Shown here: piece by piece, positions 45,961 to 56,250 of the stretch
How positions within the stretch are numbered: position 1 is the first letter of the stretch
How the letters are laid out: each line of letters starts with the position of its first letter
Position numbers and translations under genes: made by a program
Origin: Piezodorus guildinii
Lineage: Eukaryota > Arthropoda > Insecta > Hemiptera > Pentatomidae
DNA: 64,000 bases
Assembly (NCBI GenBank): GCA_023052935.1
Contig: CM041297.1
Coordinates: forward strand, 46,314,417 to 46,378,416
Direction of reading: 5' to 3'
Notes under the pieces: model-generated
Told to the model about the DNA's origin: nothing
What the model saw: the letters and a program-made list of their open reading frames with translations, nothing else
Database searches by the model: none

Positions 45961-46765
45961 CGAATAGATAACTCCGCGTTTCATGGATAACGGTAATTCC
46001 ATTAATCTAATAGATTAATAGAATATTATTCTAATCGATACGAAAAAAAAATGCATCACCAGAATCTTCATTTGTGAGTGTAAAAGTTTTATCAGGATGA
46101 ATACTGTCTATAGTATCCTCTGTAAGACTTTCCTGAATCATGGTAATGTAAAACGTATTCAGTAAATGATTTATTACAAGAGAGGGAGAAAATTATTTTT
46201 TTTTTTTTTTAGAGTAAGATGATTTTACGTTCTAGTACATTTTTTGAAACGCGCAATAAAAAAGTAAAACATATTAGAATTTAATTAAGTATAGAGATGA
46301 GCCCAACAGTGTCCAAGAAATACCACATTTCTTCATTAGGATCAGAACTCATGGTAATGCAATATTAGGAATTCCGTCCTTGGCTGAGGAAGCTCCGAGT
46401 CATAAGGGTGAAGCCTTCTGATTTGCTAAGTAGGTAAAATGCTTAATGTAGATATATTAGAATCCAATAAGAGAAATAGACGGACTTAACCGAGAGACTA
46501 GCCATTGGACTAGAAGTACCCTAAACTGGGACCATTATAAAGAATAGCAATTTGGACCAGCTCAGTCGCTGTAAGGTCGGAAGGTGGTTTTATCGTCTGG
46601 ATCCCCACATTATCTGAAGGCACAAGACTAGAGATGTACACCTCTCAAAAACAGATCACGACATTTTAATGATAAGTCTCTTAGTCATATGTAATTAAAT
46701 CCCATAGGAGTTACCTGAAGGAGGAGGTTGTAAAAAGGCGAAAATAGGAAACCAGAATCTGAGAG
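45961..46765. other. Unassigned
   Basis: No frame with a domain; a 17-T run near 46200. 46300-46660 is moderate GC, unique. Confidence 0.35.
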
Positions 46766-46769
46766 CAGT

Positions 46770-47012
46770 TGAAAGCATTAAGTCAACAAATAATGAAATA
46801 GCGGATAAATTAAAAGCAATGTTGACCGATGGGAATAAATGCTGTTTCGCAATTCGCAGGATTTTAAATTATATATAGCTGTCTCACGGAGTAAGGACCA
46901 TGTTATACTAAAAAGTAGTTAGGACAGTTGTGACGTATGGTTCAGAAACCAGAATGATTTCCAAGACTTCCGAACTTTTACTACTATCATGGGAAAGAAG
47001 AGTTCCTTGATA
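46770..47012 (+). pseudogene. LINE RT C-terminal fragment (first of three related)
   Basis: The frame is broken but legible: EIADKLKAMLTDGNKCCFAI, then a stop, VVRTVVTYGSETRMISKTSE and LLLLSWERRV. This is the region before the C-terminal domain of RTE/CR1-like LINEs (V-x-x-Y-G-S-E-T and W-E-R-R). It stops at 47012, where an unrelated RNase H piece starts. The last ~110 bp recur at 47535 and 48061. Confidence 0.7.
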
Positions 47013-47530
47013 TTTCTACTAACAAATGAGCCGCTGCTATTGCTTTGCCAACTTGATCGTTTCCGGATATTCCAGAATGACTGGGAACCAAAAAGAAATT
47101 TATTTTTCTATAAGAATCCTCCAGCTGCTTGATTGTGTAATGTACCTCCTAAAGAATCGGATTTTCAAAAAAAAGATTGGAAAAAGCTCTGAAAGCACTA
47201 AATGAGTCAGAGCAAATAATTATTGATTCCCCTGGAGATGATAAGGCTAGATGGATAGATTTTTGAATAGCAGTTAACTCGGCGGTGAAAATTCTATAAT
47301 TACTATTCAGTTTGTACTTGTGGATTTTGTCACCGTCTAGTACTGCAAACGTCATAGACTCAATAGTTTTTGAACCATCAGTTTAGATGACTTTGCTGTA
47401 CTGATGTTTGTTAAGTTCAGTTAAGAAAGTTTGAGAGATTACTAGTGGAGAACATATTTTTTCTTTGAAAACTTTCAACATTTTACAGTTAACGTTCGGA
47501 TGTGACAGTGTCCATGGTGGTATTAATTAG
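47013..47530 (-). pseudogene. LINE RNase H domain fragment
   Basis: Minus strand: a TDGSKTIESMTFAVLDGD start (first catalytic Asp, preceded by a stop where Tyr is usual), FTAELTAIQKSIHLAL (catalytic Glu), IICSDSFSAFRAF (second Asp), and VPSHSGISGNDQVGKA, where the fourth acidic residue has become Gly. This is a complete but dead RNase H from an I/Jockey-type ORF2, which would remove RNA from the RNA-DNA hybrid. It has one frameshift in a T run near 47165. It lies between two copies of the LINE tail described on either side. Confidence 0.8.
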
Positions 47531-48056
47531 TATGGTGGTAGAAACCTGAATGTTTTCCAAGACTTAGGAACTGTTACTACTATCATGGAGAAGAGTTCCT
47601 TGCGGGATTTATGGCCTAGTCTGCGAAGATGGCCCGTGGATAATCCTTACCAACGAATAGCTACGCAATGTGTAAAAAACCGTATTTAGAGACCAATCCA
47701 GTTTCGTGAGAGGGAACTAGAGCCGATAGCAAGAATATGTAGCACGTATGCCAAGGGAATCGATTCCCAAACGTCTTCTCGAGGACCGACCTGAAGAAAG
47801 ATTTTGTAGAGCAATTTGGCAGGACGAAGTTTAGGACGTAAAGAAGATGAATATTAAAAGATGGCATATGCTTGTCCGGGATAGGAGAAAATGGAGAAGA
47901 GTTATATAAGAAAATAAGGCAAAAGACACTATTGCGTCCAAGCTTTTCGCAGGACCGTTGCGCCAAAAATAAATAATGTAAATGAAAAAATTAACACAGA
48001 TTTTCTAAATATATTTATTGGATGAAATATGTTTGTACCTGTGACGGGCGCTTCGA
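47531..48056 (+). repeat. Tandem duplicate, unit 1: LINE tail plus calcineurin splice junction
   Basis: Starts AGAAACCTGAATGTTTTCCA, contains SSLRDLWPSLRRW in broken LINE frame, then CCAATCCAGTTTC and GACCGTTGCGCCAAAAATA. It ends in TATTTATTGGATGAAATATG, followed by the first 23 bases of the calcineurin exon end (48039-48061). Confidence 0.8.
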
Positions 48057-48061
48057 TGTCA
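48039..48061 (-). pseudogene. Partial copy of calcineurin exon end with donor
   Basis: Minus strand ACATCGAAGCGCCCGTCACAG|GTACAAACA, identical to the true exon end and donor at 48470. Only about 22 exon bases are present; no acceptor precedes it. Confidence 0.85.
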
Positions 48062-48486
48062 ATGTGTAGTTCAGAAACCATAATAATTTTCAAGACTTTG
48101 GAACGGTTACTACTATAATGGGAAAGAAGAGTTCTTTGCGAGATTTATGGCCCAGTCTGCGAAGATGATCCGTGAATAATCCGTACCAACGAAGAGCTAC
48201 GCAATGCATGGAAAACTGGATTTAAAGACCAATCCAGTTTCATGAGAGGGAACTAGATCCAATAGCTGGGGCATGTAGCATGTAGTTTAGGACATAAAGA
48301 AGGTTAAATTAGAATATGAAATATGCTTGTCAGTGATAGGAGAAAATAGGGAAGAGTCCCAAGAGTGGCCAAGGTACTTGCAGGAACGTTGCGCCAAAAA
48401 TAAAGAATGTAAATGAAAAAATTAACACATATTTTCTTAATATATTTATTGAATGAGATATGTTTGTACCTGTGACGGGCGCTTCG
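48057..48486 (+). repeat. Tandem duplicate, unit 2
   Basis: Same order as unit 1 (AGAAACCATAATAATTTTCA; GTTCTTTGCGAGATTTATGG; GAACGTTGCGCCAAAAATA; TATTTATTGAATGAGATATG) with about 100 bp missing inside. It runs into the genuine calcineurin exon. Confidence 0.8.
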
Positions 48487-48673
48487 ATGTCGATCATGGT
48501 CTTCTCTGAGCGCAGGAGCGTGGCGCCCTCGTTGATGATCCTGAGGGCGGCGGCTTCGTCGATTCTCCCCTCCGCCATGAAGTGCTGCTTCAGCACGTCC
48601 GGTCGGGGCTTCCCCGTCCGACCCTCGAACACTTCCGAAGCCGTGAGTTTGTGCGACGGCGGGAACGGGACAT
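48470..48673 (-). CDS. CanA: Calcineurin A (PP2B catalytic subunit), early coding exon
   Basis: Calcineurin A is the Ca2+/calmodulin-dependent Ser/Thr phosphatase that acts in the cytosol with the EF-hand subunit CnB. This 204-bp exon encodes [20 protein letters not shown], then [36 protein letters not shown] and [11 protein letters not shown], the conserved segment just before the catalytic VCGDIHGQ motif. The minus strand has a long pyrimidine tract and GCAG acceptor before 48673 and a GTACAA donor after 48470. Phases fit (two bases complete the preceding codon, one base starts the next Val/Cys codon). Nearly all third positions are G or C, unlike the flanks. No neighbouring exon was found in the window, so the introns on both sides are long or run outside it. 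The intron downstream carries a duplicate of this exon end. Family identity is clear by recall of the conserved sequence; the isoform is not. Confidence 0.93.
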
Positions 48674-48675
48674 CT

Positions 48676-49035
48676 GCAAAAAAAAAAAGAAAAAAAAGGT
48701 TAAAAGTTTGCAACAATAAAAATAACTAAAAAGAATAAATGACTAATATAAAAAAGAAATTTCACAAGGATCTTGTAATTTTAGTTCCTGCATAAAAATC
48801 TCTTTGTAATCAGATTAGTTCCAAGTTCTTGAAAGGGATACTTTTATGTCGTTCAAGAACCATCCATGATTACTTTTCTACGATATTACTGATTTGAATA
48901 TTGTTTTTTCTTAACTTTGAAAGAGGTATAGAATACCATGTACCATGTAGTAATGTATTTCATTTCGAGGTACTCCAAATGCGATGCACTCCGGGTGAGG
49001 GTGGTTTTAAAGAACACTTATTATTAAATTTGATT
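48676..49035. other. Intron 5' of the calcineurin exon
   Basis: AT-rich; the T/C tract and acceptor lie at 48674-48705 (minus strand). Nothing else recognised. Confidence 0.5.
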
Positions 49036-49039
49036 TAAC

Positions 49040-49637
49040 TATTCATGAGAAAGAGAAAATCTAACATGAAGAAGGCGAACAAACAACGAGCTGTACTCTT
49101 TGTTAAAAGAACCGGACATTGTTAAAATAATGAAGATTAGCAGGCTTCGATTGGCGGCTAGGATGGAACACGAGCAAGAGGCCGCGCCATACTAAGATAG
49201 GCTGATGGTGTAAAAGAAGACTCGAGAAACCTGCTTGGTGTTCGGAGCCGGAGGACAGCGGCACTTCACAGAACCAACTGGCGAAAGCTACTTGAGGAGT
49301 TCAGGACCCAGTGATTTGCTGTACAGCCGACTGATGATGATGATTCATGATAGATTATTATTTATCTCTTTAATGCATAAAGACATATCCCTATTTGTTA
49401 AAATTCTTCACCAGGGTTATAGGGTTGAATAGAAAACTAATCATTATTATAAATTTGTTTAATTAATTCAGTTATGTATATTGTATTATTATTATATAAA
49501 TTTATTGTTTTGTATATATCGTGTGAATGTAGTATGAATGTTGTACTTCATCACTATTAAAAATGTCCTAAATTGGACAGATTGTAATATTGCTCAATAA
49601 AGAATTGTTTCTAAAAAAAAAAAAAAAAAAAAAAAAA
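49040..49637 (+). pseudogene. LINE C-terminal tail with 3' UTR and poly(A)
   Basis: The frame near 49080-49320 is broken but readable: KRTGHC, then EDSRNLLGVRSRRTAALHRT and NWRKLLEEFRTQ, the D-R-x-x-W-R-x-L-L-E-E end of an RTE/CR1-like ORF2, closed by PTDDDDS. A 3' non-coding stretch with CTCAATAAAGAATTG (AATAAA signal) and a 23-base A run at 49615-49637 follow. That means the source was a polyadenylated LINE transcript. The 5' end is truncated; it lies just upstream of the next LINE. Confidence 0.75.
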
Positions 49638-49689
49638 TTAATTCAGTAATTTTCTCTTTTCATTTTCTTCATACAATAAAATAATAAAA

Positions 49690-50975
49690 TAGGAATCACG
49701 GTAACAAGCAGTATAGGCAGGCTTTATGGCCGAATTCTTAAGGAAAGACTGGAGAAAGAGGTCTCTGATCAGATGACGGAAGAGCAAGCAGGTTTTAGAA
49801 GTGGGAGATCATGTAGTGACCATATTTTTACCTTGACTCAGCTGGTACAGAAGAGGATAGAATATGATCTCGAAACCCACTTAGCATTCATCGACCTTCA
49901 CAAAGCATACGATAGTGTTCCTTTAAAGAAACTGTGGGAAGCTTTGGGTCTGGCTCAGATAAATAGAGGTCTCATTAAAGCTATAAAGAGTCTATATATA
50001 GGGGCTCGATCAAGAGTGAAAATAGGAAGAAAATATACTGAACCATTCCTGGTCACTAAAGGTCTAAAGCAAGGATGTTGCCTCTCTCCAACACTTTTTA
50101 ATATTTACATAGAACAAACTCTAAGATTGTGGAAACAAAAGTGTCGAGGAATGGGTGTGGAGGTTGGTGATGACACACTTTTCAGCCTTCAGTTCGCAGA
50201 CGATCAGGTTGTCCTAGCTTCGGAAGATTGTGATCTTGAATATATGCTGAGGAAATTGAATGAAGCATACTCTGAGTAGGGACTAGAGATCAGCAGAGAA
50301 AAACAGAGTATATGCCATGCAACTCACCAGTCTCGAGCATCTGTGTGGAGGATTGGACGATCCCACAGACCAACGCCTTTAAATATCTTGGGGTAACCAT
50401 GGATCAGTCCGGAACGATGACCAAAGATATTGAAAATAAGATTGCAAATGGTAGAAAAATAGTAGGAATCTTGAATGGAGTTCTGTGGAGCAGACAGGTG
50501 TCGCTTCTTACGAAAAAAAAGATTTACCTTTCCTTCCTCCTAGGGACCACTTTATATGGCGCTGAAACATGGACAGTGCTAAAATCGGCTGAAAGAAGAT
50601 TGTTGGCTCTGGAGATGGACTTTTGGAGAAGAGCCTGCGGCATATCCAGGATACAAAGAATCCCTAATGCGGAAATAAGAAAAAAAGTAGGGGCTGAGCT
50701 GAATATCTTAAATGAAATATCAAAGAAGAGGCTCATGTGGTATGGCCATGTCATGAGAATGGAAGGGACGCGGTGGCCACATAAAATGATAAAGTACTCC
50801 CCGCAGAAGAAGCGAAGACGAGGAAGACCCCGCAAAACGTGGATAGAGAGTGTGAGGGAGGACATGGCGGCCAGAGGCTTGACGGAGGAGGACTGCAGGG
50901 ACAGGGAGCACTGGCGTTCTGAAATACTAAGTTTCGGGATGTGACATAAGTTGCAGAATCCGAAGAAAAAAAAAA
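49690..50975 (+). mobile_element. 5'-truncated LINE, RT to 3' end
   Basis: Begins in the RT fingers and ends in a 3' A-rich tail (AAAAATAAAATAAAAATAAA). AATAAAATAATA occurs at both ends (about 49675 and 50985), a possible TSD in low-complexity DNA. Confidence 0.85.
49691..50944 (+). pseudogene. LINE reverse transcriptase and C-terminal domain, two lesions
   Basis: RNA-directed DNA polymerase of a non-LTR retrotransposon. Before the ATG at 49773 the same frame already reads SSIGRLYGRILKERLEKEV. RT motifs follow in order: EEQAGFRSGRSCSDHIF (motif 2a/3), HLAFIDLHKAYDSVP (motif A, catalytic Asp), TKGLKQGCCLSPTLFNIYIE (motif B), LQFADDQVVLA (motif C, FADD catalytic pair). A TAG at about 50277 stands where W is usual, and a base lost in the A run near 50300 shifts frame; then FKYLGVTMD, GTTLYGAETWTVLKS, RRACGISR, RLMWYGHVMRMEGTRWP and RRRGRPRKTW to the stop at 50942-50944. 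Only these two lesions break it. The endonuclease is missing by 5' truncation. Clade is RTE- or CR1-like, not resolved. Confidence 0.88.
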
Positions 50976-51104
50976 AATAAAATAAAAATAAAATAATAGA
51001 TCTGTATCGTCTGAGATTAATTTTTTAACAATTCAATGAATAAGTAAAAAAAAACATTAATCTTTTGTTAAATAAATCCTCAGGTCGTTCAAGGTTTTTG
51101 TTAC

Positions 51105-51107
<3 letters not shown>

Positions 51108-51157
<50 letters not shown>
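51108..51157. repeat. Poly(A), ~49 bases
   Basis: Uninterrupted A run upstream of the Penelope-type insertion; its source element is not recognised. Confidence 0.9.
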
Positions 51158-51158
<1 letters not shown>

Positions 51159-51249
51159 CGTTACAACTGAACATAAAATACTGGAAGGAATTAGTCCGGG
51201 TGGCGGTCATTAAATGAAACAACTAAATAGTTTCAACTATTTTATTGTT

Positions 51250-51292
51250 TGCCAACGTTTCGACCCCTTTGTGGGTCATCATCAGGGCGCAT
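51250..51292 (-). ncRNA. Hammerhead ribozyme core
   Basis: Minus strand CTGATGA (51285-51279), stem II GACCC/GGGTC, GAAAC (51261-51257), then GTT and GGC; GGC pairs with GCC just before CTGATGA. Confidence 0.75.
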
Positions 51293-51492
51293 GGTGGGAG
51301 AATGGAAACTCCGGCGGAGAGTTGAGGAGGATGTATCTTTTTGTTGTTCCCGTGTTCTTTTTATCATTGTGGATGTAATTAGTTGACCGTTGAGAATTAC
51401 TGGAAGGAATTAGTCCGGGTGGCGGTCATTAAATGAAACAACTAAATAGTTTCAACTATTTTATAGTTTGCCAGTTTCCATTCTCCCACCAT

Positions 51493-51534
51493 GCGCCCTG
51501 ATGATGACCCACAAAGGGGGTCGAAACGTTGGCA
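51493..51534 (+). ncRNA. Hammerhead ribozyme core
   Basis: CTGATGA 51498-51504, stem II GACCC (51506-51510) with GGGTC (51518-51522), GAAA 51523-51526, CGTT, then stem I GGC (51531-51533) with GCC (51495-51497). Predicted cleavage follows T51530. Confidence 0.78.
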
Positions 51535-51649
51535 AACAATAAAATAGTTGAAACTATTTAGTTGTTTCATTTAATGACCGCCACCCGGACTAATTCCTTC
51601 CAGTAATTCTCAACGGTCAACTAATTACATCCACAATGAACATAAAATA

Positions 51650-52340
51650 TTATTGAATAGTACATAGTTTTCGGTGAAATGAATATGCAGAATGGAAAGG
51701 GTTCAAGTAGTGGTACAAAAAAAAAAAAATAAAATAAAATAATGAGTGTGTAGAGAACTATTTATTATCGAACGTGTCAACCCAAGTAGCTCGTGTTCAC
51801 CAGTGATAAAAACATAACAGGATACAATAAAGGTGACAACGAAAGATCTTTTCCCCTTTTTAATTTAATTTCTGATTACTTCTTTTATTTATAAATTATA
51901 TAATAATAAAAAAGTATTTAATTCTGGGTATTAATTTTGTAATTAAAAAAGGACTTTAGACGCACGATCTTCATTAATTATCTTTTCAAAACAATTCTTT
52001 ATACTTTTGTTTGGCATCTGACATTTGTTATCTTTACTATACCTTTATATAATTGTGTTACCTGTATTCAATATTAATCGCACTAATTTTATAACTAATT
52101 TATTTTCTATCGAAAATGTTTATTCAGATATATGACAATTCGTCTCAACTGGACAGTAATAATAATAACAATAATGGTATAAGATCACATTCGAACAAGA
52201 TTTACAGTATAAACAATCTTCATAAACAAATGTATATAATAACGAAATTTATAAATATTTTATTTTAATGCTAAAATATTAGTCTCTGCCACCAATCTTT
52301 AATTTACTACATCCTATTCCTTATTATGTTAATGGCTTAT
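51650..52340. other. Intergenic, AT-rich
   Basis: Nothing recognised. A (TAA)n run is near 52158. Confidence 0.4.
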
Positions 52341-52344
52341 GGTC

Positions 52345-52450
52345 ATTTATTTATCTGATGAAAACCCGCATCGCGGTACGAACCGTTAGATAATAAATAT
52401 GTTTTCACTATCATACTATGGTTTGTGACCGTCACCCTCACCATCTCATC
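52345..52450 (+). mobile_element. Penelope-type 3' end, decayed hammerhead
   Basis: CTGATGA (52355-52361), a near-paired ACCCGC/GCGGT stem, and GAAC in place of GAAA (52380-52383), followed by CGTTAGATAATAAATATG and a tail GTTTGTGACCGTCACCCTC that resembles the tails of the other copies. A second Penelope subfamily is likely. Confidence 0.55.
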
Positions 52451-52454
52451 CTTC

Positions 52455-53236
52455 ATAAAATATTATTGTTTAAAAAAATATTGTGAGAGTTTTGTGTCTA
52501 ATATAAATAAATAGATCGGCTTTGTAAAGATACTCCCACGCAGACAAACACCAAAGAAGAATGCATATATATTCAAAAAGACACGAAGAACCACATTCTA
52601 AAAGAGCTGTCATAGGCAGGAAAACTCTGTTTATATTGACTGAAGCTCTGGAGAAACCGCTATCGACAGATCTCATCTAGCTTCTCTACGAAACATCTAG
52701 ATAGCTTGCAAAACGTCTAGGGCTCTATACACTCTCTTAACAAACATTCTACGAAATGGACGACACAATACATTCTGATATTAACAGTGCTCTTTTAAAG
52801 TGTTCTTTTCAGGAATAAAACACTTAGCTTTCATAGCATCAAAAACATTACAGAAGATTTTAAAGGGCGTTACGTTATTTCAACAAGATCAGTATATTTA
52901 AATTATATTTCTTTTCAAACAACAATTAGGTGCCATTCATTAATACTGTAATAATGTTAAATTATTACAACAAAAAACAGGTAAGTGTAGGAATCTAAAG
53001 CCCTCTGCTTATACAATCCAAGTCTTGGTAAATCATTTGAGGGTTGCTTCATTGTTTTAAGGATTAGTAACATTTTTTTTATTAATGTTTATACGTTTAT
53101 AACAGTATCTTCTCGAGAGTTAGTTTTTAGTTCGTAATTTATCATTAATGGTGTTTTGTTATTAACAAGCTTATTATTGATAGCTTTTTTATTGATAAAA
53201 AATGGTTTTCTCATTATTGTAGATTATTTTTACTAT
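52455..53236. other. Unassigned
   Basis: No frame with domains; no repeat match seen. Confidence 0.35.
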
Positions 53237-53251
53237 TTATAACCTGAGTTC

Positions 53252-53664
53252 TCGCTTACTTTGAAGGATGAACAACGGCTTAAGGTTTTCGAAAATAAGG
53301 TACTGCGTAAAATATTTGGTCCGAAGAGAGATGAGGGCACTGGGGAGTTTAGAAGGTTGCACAACGCGGAATCGCGGAACTTGTATCCTGTAAATATAAT
53401 TGAGTTGATAGCGTCGCGGAGACTCAAATGGGCGAGTAAAATTGTTGGGCTCGGTAAGGAACGGAATCCAAGAAAGTTGGTATTTGCTGATCCCACTGGT
53501 AGGCGTCCGAAAGGTAGGCCGAAGCGACGATGGGAGGATTGCGTTAAAGCTGGTCTCGGGGGCTTGGGCTTGACCGGCGAACATTGGACGAGTCTGTGCA
53601 GGCGAAATTTGGTGGTATCGGCATCGAACCTTCGGGTTCGGTAAGCCTATTATTATTATTAATA
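53252..53664 (+). mobile_element. 5'-truncated LINE tail with 15-bp TSD
   Basis: TTATAACCTGAGTTC is exact at 53237-53251 and 53665-53679. The insert ends AAGCCTATTATTATTATTAA, i.e. a (TTA)n 3' microsatellite in place of poly(A). Confidence 0.95.
53261..53644 (+). pseudogene. LINE ORF2 C-terminal domain, intact frame
   Basis: 127 codons without a stop: LKVFENKVLRKIFGPKRDEG (the E-x-K-V-L-R-K-I-F-G-P motif that follows the RT thumb), FRRLHNAESRNLYPVNIIEL, ASRRLKWASKIVGLG (R-L-K-W-x-x), FADPTGRRPKGRPKRRWEDC, then EHWTSLCRRNLVVSASNL to the stop at 53642-53644. This is the terminal ~12% of a typical ORF2; the RT is lost by truncation. The open frame and the perfect TSD suggest a recent insertion. 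It is related to the damaged copy at 36297. Confidence 0.85.
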
Positions 53665-53689
53665 TTATAACCTGAGTTCAAGTACCTAG

Positions 53690-55345
53690 GAATTTAAATG
53701 GTGAAAGTAGCATCTATTGTAGATGTTACTAGAAAAGAAAAATTATGTATGTTGTACTCTTTTGTTTCAACTTTTGGTACGAACTACCAAATAAAAGAAA
53801 ATTAAAGGTACTGTTGAAATAATAAAAATTGAATACGTAATAACAGGAAAAAATATGATAATGCAAAAAAATAAATTATCTCGATTAAATAGATTCATAA
53901 CATTAAACGGAAACAAGAACTTATTATTATTTGCAATTATACTTGTTTTAATTAATTTATATTTATACAACTATTAGTCCACAAAAACTATAATAAATGT
54001 TTATGATTTATTGAATAAACACATATCCTTATTTTTTGATATGATATCCATCCGTTAAAAAAAACAATTTTATCGAATGTGAGTGAATGCTTACAACCAG
54101 AAGCCTCATGTCTGAATCAATCAATATGTATCTTTTTATTTTTTGAACAAACGTATTTATACGTTTTTAATCTTAAATTAATTACATAATTTTTAAAAAA
54201 ATCTATAGCTGTAAATAAAAAATTTCCTCAAGAGTGGTTTAAATATATAGAACGCATGGTATGCGCAAATGTTGACAATAACGTGAATTCTAATATGTGA
54301 GCGAGAGATATATAAATACCGCGATTTTTCCCGAGATATAACATCCAATAAAGGAGAAATACCTATGGAACGAAAACGAAACCACAATAAAAAGAAGAAG
54401 AGGAAAGAATTCAAACAGAATATAAGAAAATATTTTCATGGAACTGGGTTTTCTCGGTTCGGTTAAAAAAGCAGAATCTGGAAAAACATCTGAGATTCAA
54501 TAAAAAATTACAAGCCAACAAATATGTAAATTATTTTAATGAAAAATCACAATGGTCTATCCTTTACGGGGTGCAAAGAATAAGTGTAAACAGATATAAA
54601 ACTGTAAAAAAAAAAAAAAATGTAAAACATAATGCCCCTATAGAGACATATCATCTTGAAGTATGCCATCGTAATCTGAATCTCACTGTAGACTGTATAA
54701 GTTGGAGCTACACATAGAACATTTTTTTTTTTATGGACCTGTCATTGTATCAAGGAAATTGAGACATTTAGGAATAAGCTTTGTAGTTGTTTCACAGAGA
54801 TAAACTCAGTTTCTCGACCAAGTAAACAAAAAAAAAAACATATGTTTTAATTAGTAATGAAATATACATTGTCTTAATTGAAATCTATATTATTAAAATG
54901 AATTTAATTTTCAAATGTCATATTTCTATACATTGACAGTAAGATCATCATGATTTTGCTTCCTATGTTTAAATGTTTTCATGCAATGTAATGTTTTAAT
55001 AATATTTACAAATATCGATATTTTAGAGTCAAGAGAATTAAGATATTCATTATATTAACTTTAAATACAGTAAGAGGTAAGCTTTAAGACATTGTTTATC
55101 TACTTTACTCATTCATTTGAAACTGTCATAAACGAATTGATATCGCTATCCCCTCTCTAATAGTCAAGTATACACAGAGCGCATGCACCAGATTAGGGCA
55201 TGTTGGTGACGTTACCATGGTTACGAAATCGAAATCGAAGGGGTAAAACCTGCCAAAAATCATCATCATAATGCGCCTACAGAAGTTTTCACTTAAAAAA
55301 AACAAAAAAAAAACTAAATAAATAAAAGGATATTGCCTGTTCACG
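53690..55345. other. Intergenic, AT-rich
   Basis: No genes or elements recognised across this stretch; short A and T runs at 54606, 54721 and 54829. Confidence 0.4.
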
Positions 55346-55349
55346 CCAT

Positions 55350-56250
55350 ATGTTACGGCCTGATAAGGTTTTTATAGTTTTTCAATTGAAAAATGATAAG
55401 TTCATAATTTTTATGATATTTATAATAAGATCATTCTTTTTGTTTAAATCTTTATTTTTTAATTTCTTTTTAAAATAGTTATTTTAAATATAATTAAAAG
55501 TTTTTAAACGAGAGCAGTAGAAGAGAAAGACAGAAGACGATCGTACTTCAATTGTTTTTTGACTGCCTCGTGCCAGTCGAGTCTTAAGCTAGCGTCTGAG
55601 CGGTGAAGAGGTGCCGTATATAGACCCAAGATTCCTCTCAACGTTTGAACGTTTGGAATCGAATTTCTTCATCTTCTCATCGTTCCCCTTGGAACTTGGA
55701 AGAACCGCCTTGCGGTCATTTTCAACACCCAAGAGAACTTCGTCCAAGCCGCCCTGCGGTAATTTTCTTCAATACTCAAGACGACTTCGTTCAAGCCGCC
55801 CTGCGGTCGTTTTCTTCAACACTCAACTGGACATCTTTACGTGAATATAACCTATCTTTATCCATTAATGGAACATTTAATTTCTTAATTCTTATTCAAG
55901 AAACTGTTTAATTTGATAACTATTTTTTTTTACATCTTTAAGCATTAATTAAGTTAAGTTTGTTTCTTCTATTTTTACAATATTTTAATTAGGTTTATTT
56001 TGTTTCCTACATTTTCTTACAGCTGTTTAATTATAATTAGGTTAATTTTTCTTATATAAATTTATTAGGTTAATTTGTTTCTTATCATCTTTATATGTAT
56101 TTCAGTGTATTAAATGTATTGTGATTCGTCGTTTGCTTTCATTATTTTTATTTATTTTAAATCTATACAGTCCACTTATTTATTTCAATAGAACCACCCT
56201 CAATTTTGAGTTGTCACTTGGAAGTACTATTCTTTCACGTATACATTGCC
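55350..56250 (+). mobile_element. Possible solo LTR or leader containing a minisatellite
   Basis: TGTTACGGCCTGATAAGG at 55350 looks like a Gypsy-type LTR start, and CCATA lies both before it (55345-55349) and at about 56249. The proposed right end lacks a CA terminus, and no gag/pol or primer-binding site is seen. Tentative. Confidence 0.25.
55698..55832 (+). repeat. 47-bp minisatellite, three units
   Basis: Units centre on AAGCCGCCCTGCGGT followed by TTTTCTTCAA-ACTCAAG and ACTTCGT. Units are 44-47 bp and more GC-rich than the surroundings. Confidence 0.85.

Larger units (their letters stand above)
51181..51636. mobile_element. Penelope-type inverted dimer, 13-bp TSD
   Basis: TGAACATAAAATA is exact at 51168-51180 and 51637-51649. 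The arms 51181-51300 and 51480-51604 are reverse complements (GGAAGGAATTAGTCCGGGTG and its complement). The centre holds unique sequence plus a third copy of the terminus (51372-51412). The right tail reads TTCTCAACGGTCAACTAATT. It carries two intact hammerhead cores facing apart. Confidence 0.92.

Noticed and set aside
47661..47966. 101-codon minus-strand frame
   Set aside because: Antisense of the decayed LINE tail in the duplicated unit; no domain.
50524..50865. 113-codon minus-strand frame
   Set aside because: Antisense of the LINE C-terminal domain.
51025..51222. 65-codon frame with a poly-Phe run
   Set aside because: Complement of a poly(A) run.
53237..53584. 115-codon minus-strand frame
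   Set aside because: Antisense of the LINE tail, which has the conserved motifs and TSD.
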